A DNA stretch of 64,000 bases. It comes from Sweltsa coloradensis. Lineage: Eukaryota; Arthropoda; Insecta; Plecoptera; Chloroperlidae. Positions 1 to 11,404 of the stretch are shown here, piece by piece; the stretch's first letter is position 1; each line of letters begins with the position of its first letter. Location: NCBI GenBank assembly GCA_024449915.1, contig JAMZAV010000804.1, positions 185,705 to 249,704 on the forward strand. The letters run 5' to 3'. The notes beneath the pieces were generated by a model. The model was not told where the DNA came from and did not search any database. It saw nothing but the letters and a program-made list of their open reading frames with translations. The translations under genes and the position numbers were made by a program.

Positions 1-1770
1 AGGCAAACAATAATTCGAATGTGTAAATTAGGTAAATGCCATGCGATCTTCATGAGAAACAGTTATGCACCTGTATTTTAAAAGGAGGCAGGTCAGATTT
101 TGAAGTTGATTGTGACAGCCATTTAACCGTAATAATGCGAAGAGGTGTACAAAAAATAATAGGCCCTAAAGATAAATTCACCAACATTGAGTGTGGTTAA
201 CTTCGCTCATACTCTTCGGTAAGTAGAGACGGGAGTTCTGGGGCGTGATATCAATACATGGGCAAACGTTCGTTTCAGTAAGAAATGAAGCGTTGCTTGA
301 ATTTAAAAAACAAACTTATGAGAACAATGTCTAACACAAAATGTTATTTTCACATTATTTTCACACATCCGCCTATCTGTTACTACTAGGAAAACGCCAA
401 AATCGTTGTTCGACGAGGATATTTTCATGTTTTGTGCCGCTTTAAAGTTGATTGACGTTAACAATGAAAGTGAATGTGATGAAATTTAACATTACTCGCA
501 ATTAAACAAGCAAGTCATAGGGCCTATACTACATTTAGCTTAGTAGAACAATTACTTCTATAATTAATACACAATCCTCTAAGCCTGTATAAAGCTTGGA
601 TTTCTATGTGCACGTATTATGTACGGTATTTCCTTGCTTAGCTCGATTGCTAAATTCAATGTGTAAATAAGTTTGTTTTAAAAATATTTCTAACAACTAA
701 AGTAATTAACATGAACAAAACAAGTAATGGAAACAACACTGGTTATCACATGACATTTGATTTTCGTTCACATTGAAGTGTTGTTGGTCCACTTTCTATG
801 GTCACGTTTTTTTCATTTTGGGAATTTTCTCCCATTATTAAAAGCAATGATTTTTTTATATTGTGACTGTCCAAGATATATTTTTTTTTGCAGACGTGCA
901 CATCGATAGAAAGAACATTGTGACAAACTTGTTTTTTTCCACTGAAACTATTAATACAAAAAATAAAAAAACATACCTGCAACTAGTGGGGCACCTGTGA
1001 CCTGAAGAGGATTTCACAGGGTGGAATGGATGTGCGAACATTCCCACGAGAAAGTGCAATATACAATATAATTATATTAATCTCGTTTAATTTATTGCCT
1101 TTCAGCTTCCAAACCTTTGCGGAGTTATAAGCACCGAATTAAAATTAAAATCACGTGTCTGGATTTAGAATTCATGTCTGAGGCCCGCCCTTTGTTTTCA
1201 AAATCTTTTGAAAAATATATGACAGGATGTTTCGGCAACCCTTTGATTGCGATTGATGCCTTCGAAAATAGCACGTCATGTGGCCTGCACCTTTGGGTTG
1301 AAATGCCAAAACCCAAAACCCGCAAATTGTTTTGTAAACCACTGACACTATTTTATGATGGGAGGATTAATGCGGTGAACGGCCGGCTGGCCAAACCTAG
1401 TCGGCGCCTTTTGCATTGAACAGTCGCCAATATTCTTTCAACCCGTATCGGAAATCTCAAGGATGTTATGTGTCAACTTGTGAGTTTGAGTTGCCGTCTA
1501 CTTCTTCGATAATGAAGAATCGATATTTTCACCCGATTACTAAGGTCGTAGTACATAATAATATGGTGGACTGAAAATTGATTACATTCGCAATATTAAA
1601 TGTCGTATGACTAGCATTGTCACGCATAATGATCAATAGCGGACAATCAAGTAATTGATTAACTGATTCAAATACATTTTTGATGGTCGAAAATAATCAA
1701 CCAATCAACAATCGTCACTATTAACACCTCATAATCTCTGTTATGGAGATGATGGCATGGCATCTAATTA
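1..1770. other. AT-rich stretch without a recognisable gene
   Basis: I see no convincing coding region or RNA gene. The longest open frames are about 100 codons, have no recognisable domain and overlap each other on opposite strands. At about 385-407 there is an isolated copy of the ACTAGGAAAACGCC terminus that bounds the short inverted-repeat elements found elsewhere in the window (for example at 44716), so a solitary or decayed repeat end may lie here. Confidence 0.5.
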
Positions 1771-1777
1771 ACTAATA

Positions 1778-2280
1778 ATGGGGGGGGGGCAGTCATTAAG
1801 TTGCCCCCTCCCCACTGGATTATTAAATAACTCATTTATTTGACGGGTGCAAAAATCAAAATTGGTAGTGTATTTTGGTGCAAAAATAGTGCAAAAATAT
1901 GGCGTAGTTGTTTTTTTGAAATATCGCAATTTTGAGTTTTCATTAAGTTGCCCCCCCCCCCCCCCCACTATATTGTTAAATAACTCTGTTATTTGACTGG
2001 TGCAAAATTCAAAATTGTTGGTGTATTTTGGTGCAAAAATAGTGCAATAATTAGGTGCATATAGAATTGCAATCGCTTGGATGGGGGGGGGGGGGGCTGT
2101 CAGTAAGTTGGCCCCCCCACTGGATTAGTAAATAACTCTTTTATTTGACTGGTGCAAAAATCAAAATTGGTGGTGTATTTTGGTGCAAAAATAGTGCAAA
2201 AATATGGCGTAGTTGGTTGTTGAAATATCTTAATGGGGGGGGGGGGGGGGGGCTAACTTAATGGACCCCATTAACTTGGC
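1778..2280. repeat. Imperfect ~150-160 bp tandem repeat with poly-G/poly-C tracts
   Basis: Three units repeat the phrases AAGTTGCCCCC, a TTATTTGAC(T/G)GGTGCAAAA segment and TTTTGGTGCAAAAATAGTGCA. The AAGTTGCCC boundary recurs near 1797, 1943 and 2104. Each unit carries a homopolymer run of G or C (up to about 18 nt), the same type of run seen at 4640, 29755 and 36090. No protein is encoded. Confidence 0.7.
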
Positions 2281-2870
2281 TCCTCTATATTAAAATTTCA
2301 ACCCCAAATTAGTTTCATATTATTGCACTATATTTGCACCACTAACCACGAATTTTGCACCACAACCATTTTGAAACAATAAGCAAGACAAAATGGGGGA
2401 GCCTAGTTAATAGTGGCTGCCCCCTTTCGAAATCGAACCCAAAACCTAGCCCATATTTATGCACTATTTGAGCAACTTTTTGCACCCCACTTTTGGATTT
2501 TTGCACCTCTCCGTTTTGCAAATATGCATAGAGAAAATGGTGAAGCCAAGTAAATGTTAAATAAGAGTCATTTTGGACGAGTCATACCGGGCTCTAAATT
2601 AGCAGCTATCTTTGCACTGTCAAAATAAAAGTTCTAATTTTTGCACCCAAGGGTTGAAATTTGAAATAAATACACAGATACCCTCCAAGCAACCATTAGC
2701 ATTTCTCCCACACTTTCGTAAAAAAAAATAGCAGAAATTTACGCACCAAACTGCAGCTTTATGCTTCCAGCGTTTGGATTTTTGCACCCCCTTTCGTTTC
2801 GCAAATATTCGCCTTTTCAAGTGGGGGAGCTAAGTTAATTTTTTCATTTGTTTGCTTTTTTGCACCCTCT
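2281..2870. repeat. Opposite-strand relative of the GGTGCAAAA repeat
   Basis: The motif TTTTGCACC and near variants recur at least seven times, which is the reverse complement of the GGTGCAAAA core of the preceding repeat. CTTAATGGA and TTAACTTGGC phrases mark the turn at about 2255-2280, so the two blocks form a loose inverted arrangement. Confidence 0.55.
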
Positions 2871-4229
2871 GATCTTTCTGATTTGACAGCCAATTAGCAA
2901 TCTTTGGTTCGATTTTTATTATGGAACTCAAGAGTAAGAGATTATGACTAAGATACTTAGACCGCAGATAAACAATAAGCTAGTGATATAATACTTAGTA
3001 TTTCCTGTGTTCTCTATCATAGCCTGTGCATGATTTGGACTTATGTTTATTCATATTATCAAGAAGGAAATTAACCAACTGCTGTTTCCATTAAAATGCG
3101 ATTTGATGACCCAAATAATTTCAAATATAAACGTTACTGTCGGTGAAAATGAATAAAGTAGTTTAATGGCTACACATGCATCATGCACACGAATCATGCA
3201 CAAGAGAAGTGGAATAATAACTTACCTCCATGATTACCTTTTCATGACAACGTTTTCCAAACATCTGGACGCGATTTGCAGCACGGTTTTCATTCTTCTT
3301 GATGCACTTATGAATTTCAACATGTACTTTACAAATCTAACACAGTTTTGTGTATAATAAGTAAATTCCTACCGTGAAGACCTTCAATGCACCGACAATA
3401 TGTCGGCTATAAGGTTAAAAAATAATGTCTGTATTGTACGCTAGATAAAAATGACATGTTGTCGCCAGGAGCACCAGTGTTAATGACTTTTTCATCTTCA
3501 TTTTTAATCTTGTAAAATTTATCACCGTAAGAATGAAAATCTTTAAGATATAGTGGCAAATTGTTGGTCAAGTGTAACTATTTCATTGAGAATAATATCT
3601 TATATATGAAATTAATATATTGGCTTTGTTTTGTAAAAACGAATAATAGCTTTTGATATTTTATATCATAATTTTCAAATAACAAATTTGCCAAATTGTC
3701 CTTTTTTAAAACTACATTGGTACGTCATATCAGAAGGAAACCTCGATTTCATGAGCCCAGCAAAGGCGACGTGACGCAACGAAAGTTCAAGAATGTTTGA
3801 TATCGTTCGAGCCTTTCACGTGACAGGTTCATCCCTCCGTGCGGTTTTCAAAACTCGACTCTTTTTCTTGTGTTAAAAAAAAAAAATTCTATTAAATACA
3901 CGTGACTCGTAACAGGCATTCCCATTGCAGCAACATATTTTATGTTTTATTATTTGCGGTCGTAATATATCAAATTGTTTGGGCATAAATTGTAAACAAT
4001 TTAATACAATATTCGTAATATAAATAATTTGCATTTTATTGATAAGTTATTTATTACTTTTACACATTTGTAGTAATGTTTATTCAAATATGTTTACTAC
4101 AGGTCTTTGTAAAAAGTAAATTTCAAACATTTACTGAGATTGGTTGATTCTTTATTTCATTGCACTAAAAATATAACGAAATTCCATTTTGGAGAATGCA
4201 ATTAAACATGATATGTGTCGTGTTGTGTG
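2871..4229. other. AT-rich intergenic stretch, nothing recognised
   Basis: No coding region, RNA gene or strong repeat is visible on either strand. Open frames are short and have no family signature. Confidence 0.5.
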
Positions 4230-4235
4230 TATAAG

Positions 4236-4325
4236 TAATAAATTTATTGTCCGCGGTGCCATAGGCGCAGGTCTGAAGCTTATGATACTTAGGGGACGTG
4301 TGTTCGAAACCCCCATAAGGCATGG
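4236..4325 (+). repeat. Possible tRNA-derived repeat head
   Basis: A B-box-like GTGTTCGAAACCCCC follows a weak A-box-like segment about 45 nt upstream, the spacing of an internal RNA polymerase III promoter. The fold is poor for a functional tRNA, so a decayed SINE head is the better reading. Confidence 0.3.
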
Positions 4326-4519
4326 GTTTTTGGTAATTGTCCTTCTCCCTCATCCGTCACCACTCATCTTTTTTTATTTTTTATTTTGAACACCTTTTTT
4401 TGATAAGTCTCGAATAGACTTGGTGCATTAATATGATACGTAAAGCATTACAAATCATCATCATCATTAAACGCAGTGATTTAAATAAAGTGACTTAATA
4501 GTACGTTTTATGGGCCAGA

Positions 4520-4825
4520 AACATGCCCCCTCCCCTAAAAAAAAAAAACACTAGCTTTGCAATTACTCCCACACGTGACCTGCTCAAACGATTACCAACG
4601 GCACATTTCGCGGACAAGTGTTAATTTGGAAATTTTGATGTTTGGGGGGGGGGGGGGCTATCCTTTAACTTGGCCACCCACATTGACTTTGCAATTGCTC
4701 CCAAACACGCGTAACCTGCTCAAAAAGATTTAACTACGGCACATTTCAGCACAAAACGAGCACATTTCGTGGAAAAGTTTTCATTTGGAAATTACAATGT
4801 GGGGGGGCCAAGTTAATGGACCTTC
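4520..4825. repeat. Two copies of a G-tract / AAGTTAATGGA dispersed repeat
   Basis: Two successive units share ACTTTGCAATT(A/G)CTCCCA, CTGCTCAAA, CGGCACATTTC and a (T/C)TTTGGAAATT..ATG segment ending in a run of G. The same unit type, with GTGCCGTATT..AATCGTTTTGAGCAGC, occurs at 29720-29910, 30200-30385 and 35950-36130 in the arms of the long-TIR element. Confidence 0.55.
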
Positions 4826-4829
4826 GGTT

Positions 4830-5250
4830 AGCGGACGTTGCTCTGGGACCCGCCGATCGTTTTAAACGTCCCTTCGCGTCCCTTGGAGAGGACTATCTGC
4901 CTCCGGCGAAAAGGGCTCGGAACCGGGTTCGGGTGTATCGCCGCCGTGACGCAGTCGATCCCAGGACTGCGTCAACGAGTGCCGTGTGACAGAGTGCGCT
5001 GTATATATGACGTGTGCAATGGTGCGCGTCACTCACGTCTCGGGTGTGCGGCCTTCGCCCCACCCTGACAGCGGGCCTGTTCCCGCCTCACCTGCAGCTT
5101 CAAGAAAGCCTGCCTATCGTTTTTAAACTCTGTTAAAATAAAACCTGGAGCCGGATTATTAGTGCTAGACACTAGGCGCCGGCGTTGTACGGGAGGCTCA
5201 CAGCCGCTGAGTCCCCAAAAAGAAGAGGCAACGGCGGTCATTCATACACA
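4830..5250 (+). repeat. GC-rich LTR-like island (possible solo LTR)
   Basis: This block is clearly richer in GC than its surroundings. It has a TATA-like TATATATGA at 5002-5010 and an AATAAA signal at about 5137-5142, the order seen in the U3-R-U5 of an LTR. No internal retroviral-type region adjoins it and I could not define a target duplication, so a solo LTR is only a reading. A promoter of an unknown gene is the alternative. Confidence 0.3.
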
Positions 5251-5396
5251 CATTCATCCATCTCTTTTATACGCTTTAAATTTTAACTCAAATATAATTA
5301 ATTACAAGATCAAAAACAACAATAATTTGACATGTGAGTTTTGCCATGCACTTTTACATTTTAGCACAGTATAATAGGATATTAAATTAAATTATA

Positions 5397-8300
5397 TTAG
5401 CTTTCAGGCAAACTGACATTTGAAGTATAATATAATGACGTAACCTTACTTTTGAAGACGTGATAATTATTCTGATGTGCATCCCTGATCTCCACAGGTA
5501 AAGCATTCCAACGCCTTATAGCATTTATCGTCACTGAATTATCAAGAAGACTAGTTCTGTGAATGGGGAACGCTAATTGTGTGCCTGATCGTGACCTGGT
5601 ATTAAAATTGTGATTTGAATGCAAATACTCAAAATTTGAAGCGAGGTATGATGGTACAGATGATGATAAAATTCGATGAACGAGGCAAACAGAATGAAGA
5701 TTTCGGCGGTCATTTAATCGAAGCCAATTTAGTTGTCTAAAACCGGGTGTGATGTGATCTGATTTCTTAATACCTAGGATAAAACGAACGCAAGAATTGT
5801 GTGCCCTTTGTAAACGAATAGAGAGGTCCTCAGTCAAGTCGTTGTATACTATGTCGCAGTAGTCAAAGTGTGGCATAATAAGACTTTGTACAAGCATGGT
5901 TTTCAGTTTTGTCGGAAGAAAGTTTTTGAGTCTGTTTAAAGAATGTAGAGAAGCATACGTTTTGTTACATAAATATTTAATATGGCCAGTCCAAGAAAGG
6001 TCGTTTGTCATTTGTAGTCCCAAATTTCGAACAGTATTTTGGAATGGGATAATTTTGCCGTTTAAAGTTAGATTGTGGATTGTATTAAAGTCTAATTTGG
6101 CTAAAAGTTTATGGTATCCTAAAACAATCGTTTGAGATTTAGATGGGTTTATAAGTAAACAGTTTTTATATGCCCACTCAGCCAGTGATTGCAAGTCTTT
6201 GTTGATCATTTCAATTGCCTGATTTATATGTAAAGGAGAAACGTGAAGGTAGATTTGTAGGTCGTCGGCGTAAAGGTGATGGAACAATAAGTTAGTGATG
6301 AAGATATGTCATTAATGTTAATTGAGAATAACAATGGCCCAAGTATGCTACCCTGTGGCACCCCAGCATTTAATGATACAAAATTTGACTTCTCATCGCC
6401 TGATATCACACATTGCTGTCTGCCTCGTAGATATGAATTCATCCAATTTAACGTAGAAGTAGAAAAATTAATAGCTTGAAGTTTACTTATAAGAATGTCT
6501 GTGTCAACTGAGTCGAAAGCTTTACTAAAGTCGAGTAGTGTCAATATTGTTAGTTGTCGGTTGTCCATATTCGTTCGTATATCGTCGGTTACTTTAGTTA
6601 AAGCTGTACAGGTGCTATGACCAGTCCGGAAACCAGATTGGTATTTGTCTAATAAGTCATTAGTCTTAAGAAAGTGAGAAATTTGTATGTGGACGATGAA
6701 TTCAAGCACCTTTGATAGCGCGGGTAGAATGCTAATAGGTCGATAGTCACTAGCCGCGTCAGGGTCTACTTTTTTGGGGAGGGGACGAACTATTGCCTGC
6801 TTCCAGATTGTTGGAAATGATTCGTTCGTCAAAGAAAAGTTTATAATATATAACGGTGGTTCGATTAGTATAGGAGAAAGTTTTATCATGTGCTGAATGA
6901 GTTTAATTGGAATCAAGTCGACACCTTGAGCACTAGATTTTATGCGTTTAATTGCATGTAGGGCGACTTTTGGTGTAACGTGAGAAAAGTAAAATTTATC
7001 ATGTGTCGGTTTTATACTTTGAATGTCTTTTAAATGCATTTGTTAACTTGTGAACAAGACGAAAAATGTTTATTTAAATTATCAAGGGGAATTTCAATAC
7101 TGCCTGGCTCCTCCTTTTGTTTCCCTATTCCCATTTGTGACAAACTTTGCCACATTTTTCTAATTGGTGTTTTGGGGCCTAGTAAACTGTATGTATGTCG
7201 TCGTCTTGCTGTCCTGATTGTCTGATAAGTTTTGTTTCTAAGATGATTGTAAATTTGTTTATTCTCAAGAGTCGAGTGTTTCTTGTATTTGTATAGTGCT
7301 GCATCTCTTCTTGCCATCAACGCCTTTATTTCGGTAGTAAGCCAGGGCGACGGGGGTTTAGTGACACGAACAGTTCTCAAAGGGGCGTGTTTATCATACA
7401 ACTCCAGCACTAAAGAGTTAAAGGTAAGTAGCTTCTCGTCAAGAGTAGGAGGGTTTAATAACGTTTCCCACGGCAGTGACACTGAGTAATTGAAATTGAT
7501 GTGTATCGATGAATTTTAGGTTACGAGTCGAGATAAATTTAGGTTTATACTTAGGCACACGAATTGAGTACTGTAAATAAATAAGATCGTGAGCGGAAAT
7601 ACTGGGGACTGACAGCTGTCCATGGTTGACTACTCTGTCACAGTTTACTGTCATAATTAGGTCGATCAAAGTGTGTGAGGTAGATGTGTGATGCGTCGCG
7701 TCAAGGGGTAGTACAGTAAGGTTGCAAGATTCAAATATTGTAAGTAATTGTCTCGTGTCAGTGTGATTTGGAAGTTGTAAGTTTGTATTAAAATCGCCCA
7801 CAACAATAACGTGCTCATAATGAGGAATAAATTTCAAAAGTGCTGTTTCAAAATCTGCCAGAAATACGATTTTAGGAGGACGATAGACGACTGCAAGGAG
7901 TACCGATTGATTGGAGATTTTAATTTCAAATATAATAAATTCTGGTCGAGAGCAATATTCGCTTGAAGATTGTGAGAGTACCTTACTTTTTATATCGTTA
8001 CGAATATACGCACAGACTCCCCCTCCGCGCCGCTTTGTGCGATTATTTCTAATGAGGCGGTATCCTTCCAATTGAACGAGATTTGAGCTGAGGGATGGTT
8101 TTAGCCACGATTCACTGATTAGTATTACGTGAACTTTACTCTCGTCAATAAGGGTTTGTAGGTCAAGGCAATGAGCCATTAGAGAGGAAGCGTTCATGTG
8201 TACTACTTGAAGCGACCTTGGATGACCGTCTAGCCGATTCTTTAGAATGTTTCCCACCGATGAGCAAGTGTTGTTTGGCGAGTCAGGGGTTGAGGGGCGT

Positions 8301-8437
8301 GTGTTATTTACGACATCCGGTAGTCTGAGAAGAGAATCTGTGAAAGAACAGGGGGTGGTAGAAGACGTCACGGTTGAGGAAAGATTAGTTGAAGTTGTCA
8401 GGTTTGCCAACTTATTTTTGTTTTTATTTTTACCCAT
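5397..8437 (-). pseudogene. LINE ORF2: endonuclease-reverse transcriptase, frameshifted
   Basis: The product would nick chromosomal DNA and prime reverse transcription. Frame 8437-7439 carries an apurinic-endonuclease-like domain with ISESWL, GGGVCAYI, VVYRPP, VVGDFN, LIDLIMT and SAHDLIYL. The reading then shifts to 7482-7030 (linker), to 7039-6224 (RT motifs DYRPISILPALSKVLE, LDFSKAFDSVD, GVPQGSILGPLLF) and to 6287-5397 (catalytic YADD followed by DLQIYL, then thumb and C-terminal region ending KSKVTSLYY). At least three frame changes make it inactive. I start it at the MGKNKNKNK methionine because the endonuclease follows and no earlier in-frame start is supported. Confidence 0.85.
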
Positions 8438-8785
8438 TGTAAATAAGATTGAAAAACTGTTTAAATAAAAGTTGAAATTGAGTAAAATAAACCGTGTAGA
8501 TAAAGTAATAACATCTTTTTGTCAGATATAAATGTAATAAATTAATGCATTGGAAAAACTCACCGAATTTCTTGTTGTTACACGCTTCAATCTTGATCTT
8601 GATAGTCATATTATAAACACTCATACACGCAATCATACATAGAAACACACATAAAAACACAAATGAAAAATAAGAGAATAATGTAACTAATACTAAAAAC
8701 AAGCTCTTGTCTGCATTCAAGAATGTAGAGGCTGGCATAATGATTCAATCAAGAGTTGTTTTGCCACTGTTGGGGTTTTTATCTG

Positions 8786-9679
8786 TTACTTTACACCGTC
8801 GACATTGAAGAAAACTTTAAACTGTCGCTCACAGGTGATGGTCTTCCTAGAGTCATCTGAACACAAGACCACTATACGGCCGTCCTGTGTCCAGACATTG
8901 CGGAATCCAGCGATTTCTCTGGCGTTTTGGAGAAGTTTAGTACGCGCCTGAGTTAGTGATTCGGTCACTGAACAACCCGTTCCTCGTAGAATTTTCTTGT
9001 TTTCCCAAATTGATGCCCTAACCATGTACCGTGTGAGTTTAACAATTATTGTCCTCGGGCGGCCTGCCGCCACTGCCTCTGCCGTGTTGCGCCTGACAGG
9101 CCCCATACGATGACATCGGTCGATGTCTTCGAGCCTAAGAGGCACCTTCAGCATCGTGTTTACGAACACCAAGACAGTCTCGACGATGTTCTCAGCTGGT
9201 TTCTCCGAGACGCCGTGTAGCAGGAGGCAGTTCCGACGACTATATTGCTCGTCGGCGTCGATCCTCTCTCCGAGCTCTTTGACAGTGTCGTCGATTTCAC
9301 GAAGATATTTCTTCACTCCCGCCAACTCCTCCATGAGGCCTTGTTTTACCGCAGCTATCTGCCTCTCAAGCTGCCCCTGCATCTCATGGATAGCGGCTGA
9401 CGTCTTCTGCACCTTGTCTTCAGATAACCCTTCCTGAGATTGAGGTGTGGAGATGCTGTCGGCTAGTTGGGAGAGTTTGTTCCTCGTGTCCTCTTCGAGA
9501 GATTCAAACCGTGAAAGAAAGTCTGCTTGCATGCTGTTGCAAAACGCCGAGACTTCTTTCACGGTTTTAGCTTGTTTGATGTTTTCACAGTTGGTATTAG
9601 TTGACGTGTTAGGCATCTCGGAGCAGGTTTGAATGACGAGATGCGCACAGAATAATACGAAAATGTTAAAATGACACAA
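8786..9679 (-). CDS. LINE ORF1 protein (coiled coil plus L1-ORF1p-like domain)
   Basis: This intact frame of 297 codons lies upstream of the endonuclease-RT frame of the same LINE. Residues about 70-135 are rich in heptad-like E/K/L/Q and look like a coiled coil; residues about 140-260 contain the YSRRNCLLLHGVSE and IDRCHRMG motifs typical of the L1-ORF1/Transposase_22 RNA-binding family. Such proteins bind LINE RNA and act as trimers in the ribonucleoprotein. A second methionine (residue 22, at 9616) is a plausible true start because the first 21 residues are hydrophobic and unlike the family. Confidence 0.8.
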   Translation of the reverse strand: MCHFNIFVLFCAHLVIQTCSEMPNTSTNTNCENIKQAKTVKEVSAFCNSMQADFLSRFESLEEDTRNKLSQLADSISTPQSQEGLSEDKVQKTSAAIHEMQGQLERQIAAVKQGLMEELAGVKKYLREIDDTVKELGERIDADEQYSRRNCLLLHGVSEKPAENIVETVLVFVNTMLKVPLRLEDIDRCHRMGPVRRNTAEAVAAGRPRTIIVKLTRYMVRASIWENKKILRGTGCSVTESLTQARTKLLQNAREIAGFRNVWTQDGRIVVLCSDDSRKTITCERQFKVFFNVDGVK

Positions 9680-9795
9680 ACACGTATTACAATTACAATG
9701 AAAAACGATGGTGTTGAAGATTAAAGTTACGGCTAGTTGGGGATAGTATTATGAAGTTAGTCAGTTAATAAGTAGCCGATATTTTAAAGGTTACC

Positions 9796-9805
9796 CGAGA
9801 GAGAG

Positions 9806-9871
<66 letters not shown>

Positions 9872-9920
9872 GAGGGGGAGAGGGGGAAAGGGAGAGGGAG
9901 AGGGAGAGAGAGAGAGAGAG
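9796..9920. repeat. (GA)n microsatellite
   Basis: About 125 nt of GA dinucleotides with a few G insertions, followed by the complementary GCTCTCTCTGGGAGCC. It lies just upstream of the LINE ORF1 start. Confidence 0.95.
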
Positions 9921-10059
9921 GCTCTCTCTGGGAGCCAGCAAGGGTCGTGTGTGCTAGATTACGGGCCTACACGGCGAGCAACTGAGCACATGACGTGGAA
10001 CTCTGAGACTCGGAACATTTGAGGCGCCGGGGCGGGCGTTACAGTGCTGATTTTTTACT

Positions 10060-10205
10060 GTACGTAGTACTGGGACTGCTGGGGCCGGAACTTAAAAAGT
10101 AGCGACGTAAATCATGCTACTTTTTACGCTACAGCTACAAAAATTGTAGCATGCTACATACATATTTCACTACTTTTTTAAAGTAGCGCGCTACGCCCCA
10201 AGACT
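10060..10205. repeat. Short repeat with AAAAAGTAGC / GCTACTTTTT inverted motifs
   Basis: AAAAAGTAGC, GCTACTTTTTACGC, TTTTTAAAGTAGCGCGC and GTAGCATGCTAC occur in both orientations within 140 nt. This resembles the end of a small inverted-repeat transposon, but no second terminus was found. Confidence 0.4.
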
Positions 10206-10229
10206 GGTGTTTCATGCTTTGTGTGTACC

Positions 10230-10880
10230 TTAAACCTTTCAAATATATTTTGGCAGTATTGTACTACATTTTTAGACCGATTACCCATTTGTAATTGTCT
10301 CTGTCGACTGATATCTTTCCTAAACTCATCAATTCTCCCAACTAGTCGCTGTTCCCATTTCGGAATTTTCTTCTCCTGTTTTGTCTTTGAAGAGGTTTGA
10401 AGATTTTACCTTTAAGCCCAAGTATCTAACCACTGCTACAGCGGCACAATAAATTGCCGCATGAACGTCTGTAAATGATAGTTCGTCTTGTGTGTAATCT
10501 GATAAAATGTGTGTGTTCTTTATGTGTACTGCTGTCTTCATTTCCTTTGAATGCTTGGGTTTAGGTATGTATGGTCTTTTGTTTGGTTCTTTGTGTGCAA
10601 ACTCTGACATGGCTGTTGCAAATGCTAAAGCTAGGATATTCGTTAGATTGATCATGTCAGGTGTATTTTCTATTGCATTATGCATATCTATCTCTTGTGT
10701 TTGATCGTCTAGTCGTTCTGATCTTCTTGGTTGGTTTGGCAGTTCTAGTGGTTTCAGAAGTTCTGGTTAGTTTGGAATTTTTGGTATGTCTGGTAGATCT
10801 GGAAGTTCTAGCAGGTATGGCATTACCAGTAATTCTGGTAGTTCTAGTAGTTCTGGTATCAACTGGTCTTCTTCTTCGCT
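10230..10880 (-). pseudogene. Retroelement ORF fragment with a Pro/Leu-rich repeat
   Basis: On the minus strand a frame starts in a PELLELPELL-type repeat, meets a stop, continues through about 118 codons (10685-10329), then after a frame change gives KKIPKWEQRL, RIDEFRKDIS and QRQLQMGN. The basic IPKWEQRL..RIDEFRKDIS pattern resembles the segment that precedes the reverse transcriptase in some invertebrate retroelement ORFs. No RT domain remains. The family is inferred by resemblance only; the fragment is broken by at least one stop and one frameshift. Confidence 0.4.
10690..10870. repeat. Degenerate AGTTCTGGT-type short tandem repeat
   Basis: Variants of AGTTCTGGT, AGATCTGGT and AGTTCTAG recur at 9- or 12-nt spacing. 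On the minus strand this encodes the Leu-Pro-Glu repeat of the retroelement fragment; on the plus strand it creates a falsely hydrophobic open frame. Confidence 0.65.
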
Positions 10881-11121
10881 GTCCTATGTCGATGTATTGC
10901 TGTTATCATCTTGATGTGCTTGTAGTTCGTCCTTCACTTCGTGTCTTATTCTAGTTAATATGTTTACTGGTATTATTTTATTTTTAACTACAATTCTTCT
11001 TTGGTCAGCTATTCTCTGTTCACTTGCTTCTAAAAATGGTTATTCACGTACAAACGCTTGATGAAGCTCTTGTCGATAACCAATAGCTCTTTTCATAAAC
11101 CTCAGCGCCATCTATTGGCAA

Positions 11122-11148
11122 TGTAAAGTGCATTATGGGAGTTTTATT
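11122..11148 (-). promoter_or_regulatory. Possible ZNF143/SBS-like promoter element
   Basis: On the minus strand AACTCCCATAATGCAC resembles the TTCCCAGAATGC core of the ZNF143/Staf site found in many metazoan promoters. It lies 20-45 nt upstream of the candidate start codon at 11168, next to a CGCCATCTATTGGC segment. Two positions differ from the consensus. Confidence 0.25.
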
Positions 11149-11167
11149 CCTGTGGCGGCGGGAAGGC

Positions 11168-11404
11168 ATGGCTTCAATGCGGGAGAGTGTGCTAGGCCTA
11201 CATCATTATGATATTAATTCAACTTGTGTTAATGAACTCACTATGGAAGGTAAGCAATATTTTATTAATGCCTTCATGTAACAAGGTTTTAAGTATATTT
11301 GTGTACTTCAGACCTTCTTTAATATGAAATTGGGTTTAATGCGTTGATTACAGCAGTACTCCAAGAAACGAAGCTTCCAAATAGGCTTGACCCGGAACTA
11401 ATAG
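11168..11404 (+). CDS. Candidate first two coding exons of an unrecognised gene
   Basis: Exon 1 would run 11168-11249: 27 codons from ATG, beginning MASMRESVLGLHHYD, plus one base, ending at the splice donor G|GTAAGC. Exon 2 would run 11354-11404, after the acceptor TTACAG and before the donor G|GTACAG. It is 51 nt, so both introns are phase 1 and the frame is preserved (AVLQETKLPNRLDPELI). The intron would be 104 nt. I recognise no family, and no later exon was found: the DNA after the second donor enters a TIR element within 60 nt. The consistent phase and promoter-like upstream sequence are the support; chance is possible for such short exons. Confidence 0.35.

Larger units (their letters stand above)
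5380..9700 (-). mobile_element. Non-LTR retrotransposon (LINE), two ORFs, minus strand
   Basis: Read on the minus strand the order is ORF1 (9679-8786), a 349-nt spacer, then ORF2 (8437-5397) with an endonuclease followed by reverse transcriptase. This is the layout of the CR1/L2/Jockey group of LINEs. ORF2 is split over several frames, so the copy is dead, but its length is near complete. The 5' flank is a long GA microsatellite at 9796-9920. I could not fix the 3' end or a target duplication. Confidence 0.85.

Noticed and set aside
1117..1419. 100-codon open frame as a gene
   Set aside because: It has no domain, no splice context and an open frame on the opposite strand over the same bases; nothing supports translation.
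5896..6135. Plus-strand gene over the LINE RT region
   Set aside because: It is an antisense shadow of the ORF2 reverse transcriptase.
9123..9437. 104-codon plus-strand Ser-rich protein
   Set aside because: It is the complement of the LINE ORF1 coiled-coil region.
10661..10954. Plus-strand 97-codon hydrophobic membrane protein
   Set aside because: The hydrophobic residues come from the AGTTCTGGT-type tandem repeat read in one frame; the minus strand gives the retroelement-like frame.
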